Shown here one piece after another: positions 51,790 to 61,109 of a stretch of DNA of 64,000 bases. The position numbers and the translations under genes were made by a program. The notes under the pieces are model-generated. The model was given only the letters and a program-made list of their open reading frames with translations, made no database searches and was not told the DNA's origin. Each line of letters begins with the position of its first letter. Positions within the stretch are counted from its first letter, which is position 1. Origin of the DNA: Sulfurospirillum barnesii SES-3 (GTDB lineage: Bacteria; Campylobacterota; Campylobacteria; Campylobacterales; Sulfurospirillaceae); NCBI RefSeq assembly GCF_000265295.1, contig NC_018002.1:1178001-1242000 (forward strand). The letters run 5' to 3'.

Positions 51790-53949
51790 ATTCTCAAAGA
51801 GACCTTATTTATTTTATTTATTGCTGTTTTTCTTTTTTTTGGAGTGGCAACGATCCTTCCTGATGCTTCAGTGGTAGGCAGGTTTGGTGCATATATTGGA
51901 ACATTTAATCGAGATACATTTGGGTATTTAGCCTTTATATATCCCTTTGTTTTAGTGATTCCTTCTTTTGCCTTGTACAAAGAGAGTCGTATTGATGAGC
52001 GACGCATTAGTGTAGTGCTTGCATTTATCATTTTTTCTTTTGCTTTTATTATGGCGCAATCTCTTGTTGTACATAGTGCCTTGCAAGGAGCCTTTGGACA
52101 TTCGATTGTAACGCATTTGAAAAGCCTCATAGGTATTTTAGGAGTGTGGTTTTTTATTATTGCTATTTTTTTACTTTCAATGAGTTTATTGGTCGAATCA
52201 AGCATTAACGACTTTTTAACATTCTTCAAATCACTCTTTTCAAAAAAAAGTGTTTCAAAAAGTTTTCCTATACAAGAAGACGAGTGTGTGTATGAACGTT
52301 ATCACGAAGAAGTAACCTCTCCTAAACCCATAACATTAGAAGCCAATAAGGACGTTTTAGTACAAGAAGTTTCACTTTTGGAAAAAGAAAAAAAACCTTT
52401 GGTTGAAGAAAATAGTGTTAAAGAAGAAGAGCCTAAAAAAAGCCTTGTTCGCCTTAAAAGTGCTTCTAAAGTTGAGATTTTAAGTGAAGTAGAGGAAAAT
52501 ACAAAACTTCTTTTAGAAATTGACCAAGGCGAGTGCGATAAACCGAAAGATTTTAAACTCCCTCCGTTAACATTTTTAGCCAATCCACCTACAAAAACAG
52601 TTCATGTCAATGAAAATGAAATAGACCAAAAAATTCAAGATTTGCTTGAGAAGCTCAGGCGTTTTAAAATCGAAGGGGACGTGGTACGCACCTACTCAGG
52701 TCCTGTGGTAACCACGTTTGAGTTTAAACCTGCCCCTCATGTCAAAGTCTCACGCATTTTAACCCTGCAAGATGACCTTGCTATGGCGCTTAAGGCGAAA
52801 ACCATTCGCATCCAAGCGCCTGTTCCTGGTAAAGATGTTGTGGGCATTGAAGTGCCTAATCATAAAATTGAAACCATTTATCTCAAAGAGATTTTAGAGA
52901 GCGATATTTTTAAAAAATCTTCCTCGCCTTTAACCATTGCACTGGGTAAAGACATTGTGGGTAATGCCTTTGTGACCGATTTGAAAAAATTACCGCATTT
53001 ACTCGTTGCTGGAACAACGGGAAGTGGTAAAAGTGTGGGAATTAATGCGATGCTACTCTCCTTGTTGTACCGTAATTCTCCTGATACGCTACGATTTTTA
53101 ATGATAGACCCAAAAATGCTTGAATTTTCGATTTACAACGATATTCCGCACCTTTTAACCCCTGTCATTACCAAGCCAAAACAAGCCATTGTCGCCCTTG
53201 CAAATATGGTGAGTGAAATGGAGCGACGCTATCAGCTTATGAGCAGGTCACGCACGAAAAACATTGAAAATTATAATGAAAAAGCTAAAAGTATCGGGGT
53301 TGAACCGCTGCCTTACATTGTCATTATTATTGATGAGTTAGCAGACTTAATGATGACCAGTGGAAAAGATGTGGAGTTTTACATCGCCCGTTTAGCTCAA
53401 ATGGCAAGGGCAAGTGGTATTCATATCATTGTAGCGACCCAACGTCCTTCAGTCGATGTTGTCACGGGTCTTATTAAGGCCAATTTACCCTCACGCATTA
53501 GCTTCAAAGTGGGGCAAAAAATTGACTCAAAAGTTATTTTGGATGCCATGGGAGCAGATTCACTCTTGGGTAATGGCGATATGCTTTTTACCCCTCCAGG
53601 TACCTCTGGACTTATTCGTTTACACGCACCTTATACCTCAGAAGATGAGATTGATAAAGTGGTAGAATACCTTAAAAAACAACGTCCTGTTCAGTATGAT
53701 GAGAGTTTTTTAAAAGAGAGTGAAGAGGGCTTTTCTTCTGGGGCTGGGAGTAAAGATAGCGGTGAATTGGATGAATTATTTGAAGATGCCAAAGCTATTG
53801 TCTTAAATGAGCGAAAAAGTTCCATTTCTTATATTCAACGAAGACTTAATATTGGGTACAATAGAGCCGCAACAATTGTTGAACAACTAGAAGCAATGGG
53901 TATTCTCTCCGCTCAAAATTCTAAGGGTCAAAGAGAAATTATTGTTTGA
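51790..53949 (+). CDS. ftsK: DNA translocase FtsK
   Basis: Septal motor that pumps chromosome ends during division. About 720 residues: N-terminal membrane segments (about 4-180), a linker, motor with Walker A AGTTGSGKSVG near 407 and Walker B VIIIDELADLM near 511, and C-terminal gamma domain (LLEDAKAIV-type winged helix, ISYIQRRLNIGYNRAATIVEQLE). No ATG, GTG or TTG stands at the expected start. AAAGGA lies six bases before ATT (51790), giving ILKETLFILFIA and the full first membrane segment. GTG at 51844 would cut this segment. Confidence 0.88.
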   Translation: MLKETLFILFIAVFLFFGVATILPDASVVGRFGAYIGTFNRDTFGYLAFIYPFVLVIPSFALYKESRIDERRISVVLAFIIFSFAFIMAQSLVVHSALQGAFGHSIVTHLKSLIGILGVWFFIIAIFLLSMSLLVESSINDFLTFFKSLFSKKSVSKSFPIQEDECVYERYHEEVTSPKPITLEANKDVLVQEVSLLEKEKKPLVEENSVKEEEPKKSLVRLKSASKVEILSEVEENTKLLLEIDQGECDKPKDFKLPPLTFLANPPTKTVHVNENEIDQKIQDLLEKLRRFKIEGDVVRTYSGPVVTTFEFKPAPHVKVSRILTLQDDLAMALKAKTIRIQAPVPGKDVVGIEVPNHKIETIYLKEILESDIFKKSSSPLTIALGKDIVGNAFVTDLKKLPHLLVAGTTGSGKSVGINAMLLSLLYRNSPDTLRFLMIDPKMLEFSIYNDIPHLLTPVITKPKQAIVALANMVSEMERRYQLMSRSRTKNIENYNEKAKSIGVEPLPYIVIIIDELADLMMTSGKDVEFYIARLAQMARASGIHIIVATQRPSVDVVTGLIKANLPSRISFKVGQKIDSKVILDAMGADSLLGNGDMLFTPPGTSGLIRLHAPYTSEDEIDKVVEYLKKQRPVQYDESFLKESEEGFSSGAGSKDSGELDELFEDAKAIVLNERKSSISYIQRRLNIGYNRAATIVEQLEAMGILSAQNSKGQREIIV

Positions 53950-53968
53950 ATCAGCTGAAGGAGTTTGA

Positions 53969-56527
53969 ATGAATTTTTTTGAAACGTATAACATTGAAGT
54001 TACTGAACGAGCCGCTTTGGGGATTCCTCCTCTTCCTTTGGACGCAAAAAAAACAGCAGAAGTCATTGAACTTCTTAAAAAAGAAGAAGGCGATCAGGCT
54101 TTTTTAAAAGCGTTACTCTGCGACCGTGTTTTACCAGGTGTGGATGACGCTGCGTACGTTAAGGCAGCCTTTTTAAATGATGTGGCTCAAAAAAAGCTTA
54201 CATGTAAAGCTATTTCTCCCCTAGAAGCGATAGAAATTTTAGGCACAATGCTAGGCGGCTACAATGTCCAACCTCTCGTGGATGCACTGAGCTCCACAGA
54301 TGCTTTGGTAGCACAAGCCGCCTGTAATGCGCTTAAAAACATTGTTTTAGTCTATGGCTCTTTTAATGACATTGAAGCTTTAGCCAAAACCAATGCGTAT
54401 GCTAAAGAGGTCATGCTTTCATGGGCGAACGCAGAGTGGTTTACATGTAAAGCCCCGTTGCCTGAAAAAATCACTGTAGCGGTTTTAAAAGTTTCTGGAG
54501 AGACCAATACCGATGATTTAAGTCCTGCCAGTGAAGCGTTCACCAGAAGTGACATTCCTTTGCATGCCAATGCCATGTTGGTTAAACGCCTACCAGGTTC
54601 GCTTGAAAAAATAAAGGAGCTCAAAGCCAAAGGGTATGAAGTTGCTTATGTCGGTGATGTTGTAGGAACAGGCAGTAGCCGAAAATCAGGCATTAATTCC
54701 ATTCAATGGTGGATGGGAAGAGAAATTCCTTTTGTTCCCAATAAAAAAACAGGCGGATTGATTTTAGGAACGACCATTGCGCCTATTTTCTTCAATACAG
54801 CAGAAGACAGTGGCGCACTTCCGATTGAAGTCAATGTTGAGGCTTTGGAGACAGGCGATATTATTGATGTCTATCCTTTAGCGGGGAAAATTGAAAAAGA
54901 GGGCAAAGTGGTTGCTACCTTTACCCTGATGCCAAATACCCTTGCCGATGAGTACCGTGCGGGTGGGCGTATTCCTTTGATTATTGGAAGAGGACTTACT
55001 TCAAAAGCAAGAGCCTCTTTGGGCATGGAACCTGAGAGTATTTTTGCCAAACCCGAACAACCTAAAGAGCAACAAGGGGTAGGGTATACTTTAGCGCAAA
55101 AAATGGTGGGGCGTGCGTGTGGTGTTGAGGGTGTTCGTGCGGGGATGTACGTTGAGCCTCAAACCCTCACCGTTGGTTCACAAGATACCACAGGACCGAT
55201 GACCCGAGATGAAATTAAAGAGCTTGCCGCTTTGGGATTTAGCGCTGATTTGGTGATGCAAAGTTTTTGTCATACCGCTGCGTATCCAAAGCCTAGTGAT
55301 GTGAAGCTTCACCATACCCTTCCTTCCTTTATCACCTCACGTAGTGGTGTGAGTTTGCGTGCAGGGGACGGTGTCATTCACTCATGGCTTAACCGTATGG
55401 TTTTACCCGATACGGTAGGAACAGGCGGTGATAGCCATACCCGTTTTCCTATTGGTATCTCTTTTCCTGCTGGCTCTGGATTGGTGGCGTTTGCAGCTGT
55501 AACAGGCAGTATGCCTTTAAATATGCCTGAATCGGTACTGGTTCGTTTTAAGGGTGAAATGCAAGCGGGCATTACGCTACGTGATTTGGTCAATGCCATT
55601 CCTTACTACGCCATTAAAAAAGGCTTGCTTAGCGTTCCAAAGAAAAACAAAAAGAACATTTTTGCAGGGCGCATCTTAGAAATTGAGGGACTTCCAAAAC
55701 TCAAAGTCGAACAAGCGTTTGAGCTCAGCGATGCAAGTGCAGAGCGTAGTGCAGCGGCGTGTAGTGTTGCTTTAGATGAAGAGAGCGTGATTGAATACTT
55801 AAAATCAAATATTGTGCTTTTAGAGTCAATGATTCAAGCAGGATACGAGGATGCCATAACGCTTCAACGACGTGCCGATAAAATGAAAGCATGGCTTAAA
55901 GAGCCAAAACTTTTAAAAGCCGATGCGAATGCTGAGTATGCAGAAATTATTGAGATTAATTTGAATGAAATTAAAGAGCCAATTCTTGCATGCCCAAATG
56001 ACCCTGATGATGTGGCAACGCTGAGTGAAGTACTCGCCAATCCTGAACGCCCACACGCCATTGATGAAGTGTTTGTGGGAAGTTGTATGACCAATATTGG
56101 GCATTATAGAGCGTTAGGAGAAGTGTTGCAAGGGGAGGGGAAAGTTCCTACGACACTGTGGATAGCGCCACCTACTAAAATGGATAAAAACCAGCTCATT
56201 GAAGAGGGGTATTATGCAATTTTTGGCAATGCAGGAGCTCGCATTGAAATTCCTGGTTGTTCACTCTGTATGGGCAATCAAGCCAATGTCCGTGAGGGTG
56301 CGGTGGTCTTTTCAACCTCAACTCGAAACTTTGATAACCGCATGGGACCTAACTCCAAAGTCTATTTAGGAAGTGCTGAATTAGCAGCCCTTTGCGCACT
56401 TTTAGGCCGACTTCCTAGTGTGGAAGAGTATATGAGTTTAGTGCCTAAAAAATTAGCGGGAAAAACCGATAAAGTGTACAAATACCTCAATTTTAATCTC
56501 ATTGAGAACTACGAACTTTCTAACTAA
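53969..56527 (+). CDS. acnB: Aconitate hydratase B
   Basis: Citrate-isocitrate isomerase of the TCA cycle with a 4Fe-4S cluster. 852 residues: HEAT-like domain at the N-terminus, then the swivelling domain ([15 protein letters not shown] near 178-192) and core with cluster cysteines in [10 protein letters not shown] (near 705) and CSLCMGNQ (near 765-772). AAGGAG precedes the ATG. Two TTACATGTAA sites are read as (L/F)TCKA. Ends at a hairpin terminator. Confidence 0.97.
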   Translation: MNFFETYNIEVTERAALGIPPLPLDAKKTAEVIELLKKEEGDQAFLKALLCDRVLPGVDDAAYVKAAFLNDVAQKKLTCKAISPLEAIEILGTMLGGYNVQPLVDALSSTDALVAQAACNALKNIVLVYGSFNDIEALAKTNAYAKEVMLSWANAEWFTCKAPLPEKITVAVLKVSGETNTDDLSPASEAFTRSDIPLHANAMLVKRLPGSLEKIKELKAKGYEVAYVGDVVGTGSSRKSGINSIQWWMGREIPFVPNKKTGGLILGTTIAPIFFNTAEDSGALPIEVNVEALETGDIIDVYPLAGKIEKEGKVVATFTLMPNTLADEYRAGGRIPLIIGRGLTSKARASLGMEPESIFAKPEQPKEQQGVGYTLAQKMVGRACGVEGVRAGMYVEPQTLTVGSQDTTGPMTRDEIKELAALGFSADLVMQSFCHTAAYPKPSDVKLHHTLPSFITSRSGVSLRAGDGVIHSWLNRMVLPDTVGTGGDSHTRFPIGISFPAGSGLVAFAAVTGSMPLNMPESVLVRFKGEMQAGITLRDLVNAIPYYAIKKGLLSVPKKNKKNIFAGRILEIEGLPKLKVEQAFELSDASAERSAAACSVALDEESVIEYLKSNIVLLESMIQAGYEDAITLQRRADKMKAWLKEPKLLKADANAEYAEIIEINLNEIKEPILACPNDPDDVATLSEVLANPERPHAIDEVFVGSCMTNIGHYRALGEVLQGEGKVPTTLWIAPPTKMDKNQLIEEGYYAIFGNAGARIEIPGCSLCMGNQANVREGAVVFSTSTRNFDNRMGPNSKVYLGSAELAALCALLGRLPSVEEYMSLVPKKLAGKTDKVYKYLNFNLIENYELSN

Positions 56528-56533
56528 TACACC

Positions 56534-56561
56534 AAAGAGTCACTTTCACGTGTGGCTCTTT
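56534..56561. terminator. Terminator after acnB
   Basis: AAAGAGTCAC (56534-56543) pairs with GTGGCTCTTT (56552-56561) with one G-T pair. It is followed by a T-rich stretch (ACTTTTAC) that contains the start of a TTACATGTAA site. Confidence 0.65.
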
Positions 56562-56583
56562 ACTTTTACATGTAAGGATTCTT

Positions 56584-57081
56584 TTGACTATTACTAAAAA
56601 TTGCCTTGTAACCCTAGACTATACCCTTTTTGATACCCACAATACGCTCATAGACAGTGGGGCGAACCCTTTGATCTACCTGCATGGTGGATACGGTGAT
56701 GTTTTTGAAAGCATTGAAAAAGCCCTTGAGGGTAAAGGTGTGGGGGAGAGTATTCATTTAGAATTAAGCGCCAAAGATGCCTTTGGTGAACGTCAAGAAG
56801 CCTTGGTTTTGGTTGAAGATAGAGCCCTTTTTGATGAAGCCATTGCCGTGGGTGATGAGATGGAGATGGTTTTTGCTGAAGGGGAAGAGGATGAGCTGAT
56901 GATGAGTTATATCATTACACACATTGATGAGGATAAAGTGGTTTTAGATGCCAATCACTCTTTGGCTGGGATGAATATCGTCTTTGATGGTACGGTGATT
57001 GGGGTACGTGAAGCCACCAGTGAAGAGATAGAAAAAAGACTCCCCCAGCATGAAGAGTCTTTACATGTAAAACAATTTTAA
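56584..57081 (+). CDS. SlyD-like FKBP peptidyl-prolyl isomerase
   Basis: 165 residues. FKBP-type isomerase with an inserted flap: YTLFDTHNTLIDSGANPLIYLHGG and GVGESIHLELSAKDAFGERQ are typical of SlyD; ANHSLAGMNIVF near 119-130 is the conserved C-terminal FKBP segment. The His/Cys-rich nickel tail of E. coli SlyD is absent. TTG start at 56584 with AAGGA before it. Its stop overlaps the convergent ppsA by 4 bases, and the gene ends with the palindrome read as LHVK. Confidence 0.9.
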   Translation: MTITKNCLVTLDYTLFDTHNTLIDSGANPLIYLHGGYGDVFESIEKALEGKGVGESIHLELSAKDAFGERQEALVLVEDRALFDEAIAVGDEMEMVFAEGEEDELMMSYIITHIDEDKVVLDANHSLAGMNIVFDGTVIGVREATSEEIEKRLPQHEESLHVKQF

Positions 57082-59450
57082 AGCACTTTTGCTTCGATTT
57101 CTTCCACCACGTGGTGCATTTTGTAGAGAGAATCGGGATTGAGTGAAATAGACTCAATGCCTTCTCTGACCAAAAATTCTGTAATCTCAGGATAATCGGA
57201 GGGTGCTTGCCCACAAATACCTATGTATTTGCCTCGTCTTTTACACGCCTCTATGGCCATTTTGAGCATTGCTTTGACTGCTGGATTTCGCTCGTTAAAG
57301 ACATGAGCGATTTTTCCGCTGTCCCTGTCGACTCCTAACACCAGTTGGGTAAGGTCGTTGGAACCAATCGAATACCCATCAAAAATATCTAAAAACGCAT
57401 CGGCAATGATAACATTGGCAGGTATTTCGCACATGGCATAAATTTTAAGACTATTTTGCCCTTGCACTAAGCCTTGCGCATTCATAATCTCAATAACTTT
57501 TTTCCCCTCTTCAGGCGTTCTTACAAAAGGAAGCATAATAATGACATTGTCCAATCCCATCTCATCACGTACCTTTTTAAGGGCTTCACACTCCCATGCA
57601 AACGCTTCTTTATAGCTCTCATCATAATAACGACTCGCCCCACGAAAACCAATCATGGGGTTCTCTTCATCCACCTCATACACCTTGCCCCCTGGCATAT
57701 TGGCATACTCATTGCTTTTAAAATCGCTCGTTCGAATAATGACAGCTCGAGGGTAAAATGCCGCAGCAATCAGTCCAATCCCCTCACAAAGCTTATCAAT
57801 AAAAAAAGCCTTAGCATCCACATAAGGCTTCATAAAAGAGCGAATGTTTTCCTCTTCCTCAATCCCTTTTCCCTGATACAAATCCACCAATGCCATAGGA
57901 TGCGCATTAATGGAGTGCGTCATAATAAACTCCATGCGTGCCAACCCCACACCATCATTAGGCATTTTGGCTAAGTTGAATGCTTCGGCTGGATTGCCTA
58001 CATTCATCATTAATTTCGTTTTGGTGGGGTGTAAGTTCATGTCAATGGTCTTACATGTAAAAGGAAGTTTTCCCTTGTAAATGTACCCCTCTTCACCCTC
58101 AGCACAACTCACCGTCACTTCTGGAACATTCGCTAAAACGTCCGTGCCATTCCCACATCCCACCACAGCGGGTACACCAATTTCTCGTGCGACAATGGCA
58201 GCATGGCATGTTCTACTTCCTCGATTGGTCACCACAGCAGAAGCCTTTTTCATAATGGGCTCCCAATCAGGATTCGTCGTATCGGCTACCAAAATATCGC
58301 CTGCATTAAAGGACGCAAACTCAGACGTATCGTGAATAATTTTCACCGCTCCACTGCCTATTTTATCGCCCACAGCACGCCCCGTTGCTAAAATCGTTGC
58401 GTTTTTGCTACTGAGTGTATACTTCTCAATACTTTGAATATCTCGCTTGCTTTGTACGGTTTCAGGACGAGCTTGCACAATGTAGAGTTTGCCATCGTTA
58501 CCATCTTTTGCCCACTCAATATCCATGGGACGCTCATAATAGGCTTCAATTAAGAGTGCTTGATGGGCAAGTGCTAACACTTCATCATCATTGATGGAAA
58601 AATTATTTTGTTCTTCATTACTTGTGGGGACATTAATCGTTTGATGTAGATGATGATAAAGCATTCTCTCTTTTTTACTCCCTAAAGAGTGTTTCAAAAT
58701 GGTAGGAAAACCTTTTGCAAGCGTTGGTTTGAAAACAAAAAATTCATCCGCATTTACCCGTCCACTCACCACATTTTCACCCAGTCCCCATGTTGCATTA
58801 ATTAAAACAAGGTCGTGCGAACCACTCTCCGTGTCTATACTAAACATGACGCCACTGCTAGCTTTATCGCTTCGCACCATCTTTTGAACCCCCACAGAGA
58901 GTGCCACTTTAAAATGGTCAAACCCACGGCTAGAACGGTAACTAATGGCACGGTCTGTAAACAAAGAGGCGTAACACTGCTTGACACTTTGAAGCAATTT
59001 CTCAGGCGAGTCTATATTTAAAAAGGTCTCTTGTTGCCCTGCAAAACTAGCATCGGGTAAATCCTCAGCCGTGCCAGAAGAGCGCACCGCTACATCCACA
59101 TGTTCAACCCCATATTCACGTGAAAGCATGGCATACGCACTTAAGAGCTCTTGTGTTAGGCTTAAGGGTAGGGTTGCTTCTAAAATACAATCTCGAATGG
59201 CTTTACCGCTTGCTTGTAAAACATCTGTGTTGGAAACATCCACATGACGCAGGTGCTTTTCAATCATCGCCTTGATGCCATTTTCTTCAAGCAAAAGATA
59301 ATACGCCTCACTGGTTGTTGCAAAACCGTTGGGAACTAAAATACCTTTGGGGGTTAATTTTTGATACATCTCACCTAGACTGGCGTTTTTACCGCCCACG
59401 AGGGGAATGTCACTCAGTTGAAGTTCATTGAAGAAACGAATATAACGCAT
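57078..59450 (-). CDS. ppsA: Phosphoenolpyruvate synthase
   Basis: Makes PEP from pyruvate and ATP for gluconeogenesis. 790 residues: ATP-grasp domain at the N-terminus (GGKNASLGEMY near 20-30, VAVRSSGTAEDLPDASFAGQQ), phospho-His swivel GSRTCHAAIVARE near 412-424, and C-terminal barrel with GSNDLTQLVLGVDRD near 700-714. GGAGGATGAG upstream is a good ribosome site. The first hairpin and TTACATGTAA sites lie in the gap before tyrS. Confidence 0.95.
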   Translation of the reverse strand: MRYIRFFNELQLSDIPLVGGKNASLGEMYQKLTPKGILVPNGFATTSEAYYLLLEENGIKAMIEKHLRHVDVSNTDVLQASGKAIRDCILEATLPLSLTQELLSAYAMLSREYGVEHVDVAVRSSGTAEDLPDASFAGQQETFLNIDSPEKLLQSVKQCYASLFTDRAISYRSSRGFDHFKVALSVGVQKMVRSDKASSGVMFSIDTESGSHDLVLINATWGLGENVVSGRVNADEFFVFKPTLAKGFPTILKHSLGSKKERMLYHHLHQTINVPTSNEEQNNFSINDDEVLALAHQALLIEAYYERPMDIEWAKDGNDGKLYIVQARPETVQSKRDIQSIEKYTLSSKNATILATGRAVGDKIGSGAVKIIHDTSEFASFNAGDILVADTTNPDWEPIMKKASAVVTNRGSRTCHAAIVAREIGVPAVVGCGNGTDVLANVPEVTVSCAEGEEGYIYKGKLPFTCKTIDMNLHPTKTKLMMNVGNPAEAFNLAKMPNDGVGLARMEFIMTHSINAHPMALVDLYQGKGIEEEENIRSFMKPYVDAKAFFIDKLCEGIGLIAAAFYPRAVIIRTSDFKSNEYANMPGGKVYEVDEENPMIGFRGASRYYDESYKEAFAWECEALKKVRDEMGLDNVIIMLPFVRTPEEGKKVIEIMNAQGLVQGQNSLKIYAMCEIPANVIIADAFLDIFDGYSIGSNDLTQLVLGVDRDSGKIAHVFNERNPAVKAMLKMAIEACKRRGKYIGICGQAPSDYPEITEFLVREGIESISLNPDSLYKMHHVVEEIEAKVL

Positions 59451-59537
59451 CTCATCCTCCAGTAGAAAAAGTTACCTTTATAGTAGCACAAATGAGAATG
59501 AAAGAAGGTTAGAGTGTTTTACATGTAAAACAAAAAA

Positions 59538-59566
59538 TTGACTTCTCATAATTCACAAGCTATAAT
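59538..59566 (+). promoter_or_regulatory. Strong sigma-70 promoter for the tyrS leader
   Basis: TTGACT (59538-59543) and TATAAT (59561-59566), separated by 17 bases. Transcription would start near 59573, about 158 bases before tyrS, leaving a long 5' leader. Confidence 0.8.
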
Positions 59567-59572
59567 CCACCC

Positions 59573-59730
59573 CGTAATTTAATATTGTGCATAACGAAGA
59601 TTTGCATTGGCATTTCGGAGTATAAGAATGAGAAGGACACTGTGGTGTTTATTCTGTAAGCACAGTTGATTGTTGATTTCTTATAGACCTTGCAAATATT
59701 GAACAAAATATTTCGAGGAGATGTTAAATT
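59573..59730 (+). ncRNA. Structured leader or small RNA before tyrS
   Basis: Three nested stems make a rod: ATTTGCA (59600-59606) with TGCAAAT (59691-59697); TATAAGAA (59621-59628) with TTCTTATA (59678-59685); ACTGTG (59639-59644) with CACAGT (59661-59666). The internal loops are roughly symmetric. No T-box sequence (TGGNACCGCG) and no known riboswitch motif was seen. It may be a regulatory leader for tyrS or a separate small RNA. Confidence 0.6.
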
Positions 59731-60942
59731 ATGACATTATTACCACATGAACAGCTGCGTATTATCAAAAAAGGTGTCAATACGCTTATTGGCGAAGAAG
59801 AGCTATTGCTTAAACTTCAAAAATCTTACGATACAAAGCAACCTCTCACGATTAAACTAGGGCTTGACCCCTCCGCTCCAGATATCCATTTAGGGCATGC
59901 TGTTGTCCTTAGAAAAATCAAGCAAATGCAAGATTTAGGACATCATGTAGTCATTATCATTGGTGACTTTACAGGCAAAATAGGTGACCCTACGGGAAAG
60001 TCAAAAGGAAGAGTTGCCCTCAGTGAAGAACAAGTGAGAATGAATGCACAAACTTACTGTGAGCAAATTTTTAAAATACTTGACACGTCCAAAACGAAAG
60101 TCTGTTTTAACAGTCAGTGGCTTACTAAACTCACGTTTGAAGAGATTATTAAACTTGCAAGTACAACAACCATTGCTCGAATATTGGAACGTGATGATTT
60201 CCAAAAACGTTACCAAAACCAAGTCCCCATCGGTTTGCATGAATTTTTTTATCCCTTAATGCAAGCTTTCGATTCTGTCGAACTTAAAGCCGATATTGAG
60301 TTAGGTGGTACAGATCAAACATTCAATATTTTAATGGGACGAAGCCTTCAAAAAGCTCTTGGACTTGAAGCGCAAATTGCATTGTTTATGCCCCTCTTAG
60401 AAGGACTTGATGGAATTGAAAAAATGAGTAAAAGTTTGGGTAACTACATTGGTGTGAATGAAGCACCAGAGGTAATGTTCAAAAAAATTATGGAAGTTCC
60501 TGACAAGCTTATCTTAAAATACTTTGAACTTGCAACAGATGAACATCCTGCAACCATTGATGAAATCAAAGATGCGCTCGAACAAGGGGTAAATCCAAGA
60601 GATATTAAGTATAAACTTGCTCAGATTATTGTCTCATTATATCACTCAAAACAAAGCTTAGATGAGGCACAAATGTATTATGATACAGCCTTTTCCCGAA
60701 AAGCAATTCCTGAGAATATTCCTACACTCATCTTGAACAATGAACAAAAAAGTCTTGCAGAGATTATTCCTGAATTAATCGCTATTAAACTGCTCCATAG
60801 CAAAAGTGACTTTATACGATTACTGGCACAAGGAGGTGTTTCTATCAATGGAGTAAAACTCGATGAAAAAGAGCTTGACCATAAGATAAAAAGCAATGAT
60901 GTTTTAAAACTAGGAAAAAAACGTTTTGTAAGAATGGTGTAG
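59731..60942 (+). CDS. tyrS: Tyrosyl-tRNA synthetase
   Basis: Charges tRNA-Tyr. 403 residues: class I signatures HLGH at 53-56 and KMSKS near 231-235 (IEKMSKSLGNYIG), and a C-terminal S4 domain (DFIRLLAQGGVSINGVKLDEKE). GAGGAG precedes the ATG. Carries its own leader region; ends 12 bases before the tRNA-Pro gene on the other strand. Confidence 0.96.
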   Translation: MTLLPHEQLRIIKKGVNTLIGEEELLLKLQKSYDTKQPLTIKLGLDPSAPDIHLGHAVVLRKIKQMQDLGHHVVIIIGDFTGKIGDPTGKSKGRVALSEEQVRMNAQTYCEQIFKILDTSKTKVCFNSQWLTKLTFEEIIKLASTTTIARILERDDFQKRYQNQVPIGLHEFFYPLMQAFDSVELKADIELGGTDQTFNILMGRSLQKALGLEAQIALFMPLLEGLDGIEKMSKSLGNYIGVNEAPEVMFKKIMEVPDKLILKYFELATDEHPATIDEIKDALEQGVNPRDIKYKLAQIIVSLYHSKQSLDEAQMYYDTAFSRKAIPENIPTLILNNEQKSLAEIIPELIAIKLLHSKSDFIRLLAQGGVSINGVKLDEKELDHKIKSNDVLKLGKKRFVRMV

Positions 60943-60954
60943 TAAAAACTAAAA

Positions 60955-61032
60955 TGGTCGGAGCGACGTGATTCGAACACGCGACCTCTACCACCCCAAG
61001 GTAGCGCGCTAGCCAGGCTGCGCTACGCCCCG
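60955..61032 (-). tRNA. tRNA-Pro(GGG)
   Basis: 78 bases with acceptor CGGGGCG/CGCTCCG, D-arm GCGC/GCGC, anticodon stem CTACC/GGTAG around TTGGGGT, so anticodon GGG, T-arm with TTCGAAT and encoded ACCA end. It reads CCC and CCU codons. Confidence 0.94.
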
Positions 61033-61109
61033 ATTCCATTTAAGCGGAAGGATTTTAACAAAGATAACCAAAAAGTTTTATTATAATAAAATAAAAAATA
61101 CGAGAAACC

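Noticed and set aside
59573-59730. T-box riboswitch before tyrS
   Set aside because: The T-box sequence (TGGNACCGCG) and an antiterminator are absent, and T-boxes are not expected in this phylum.
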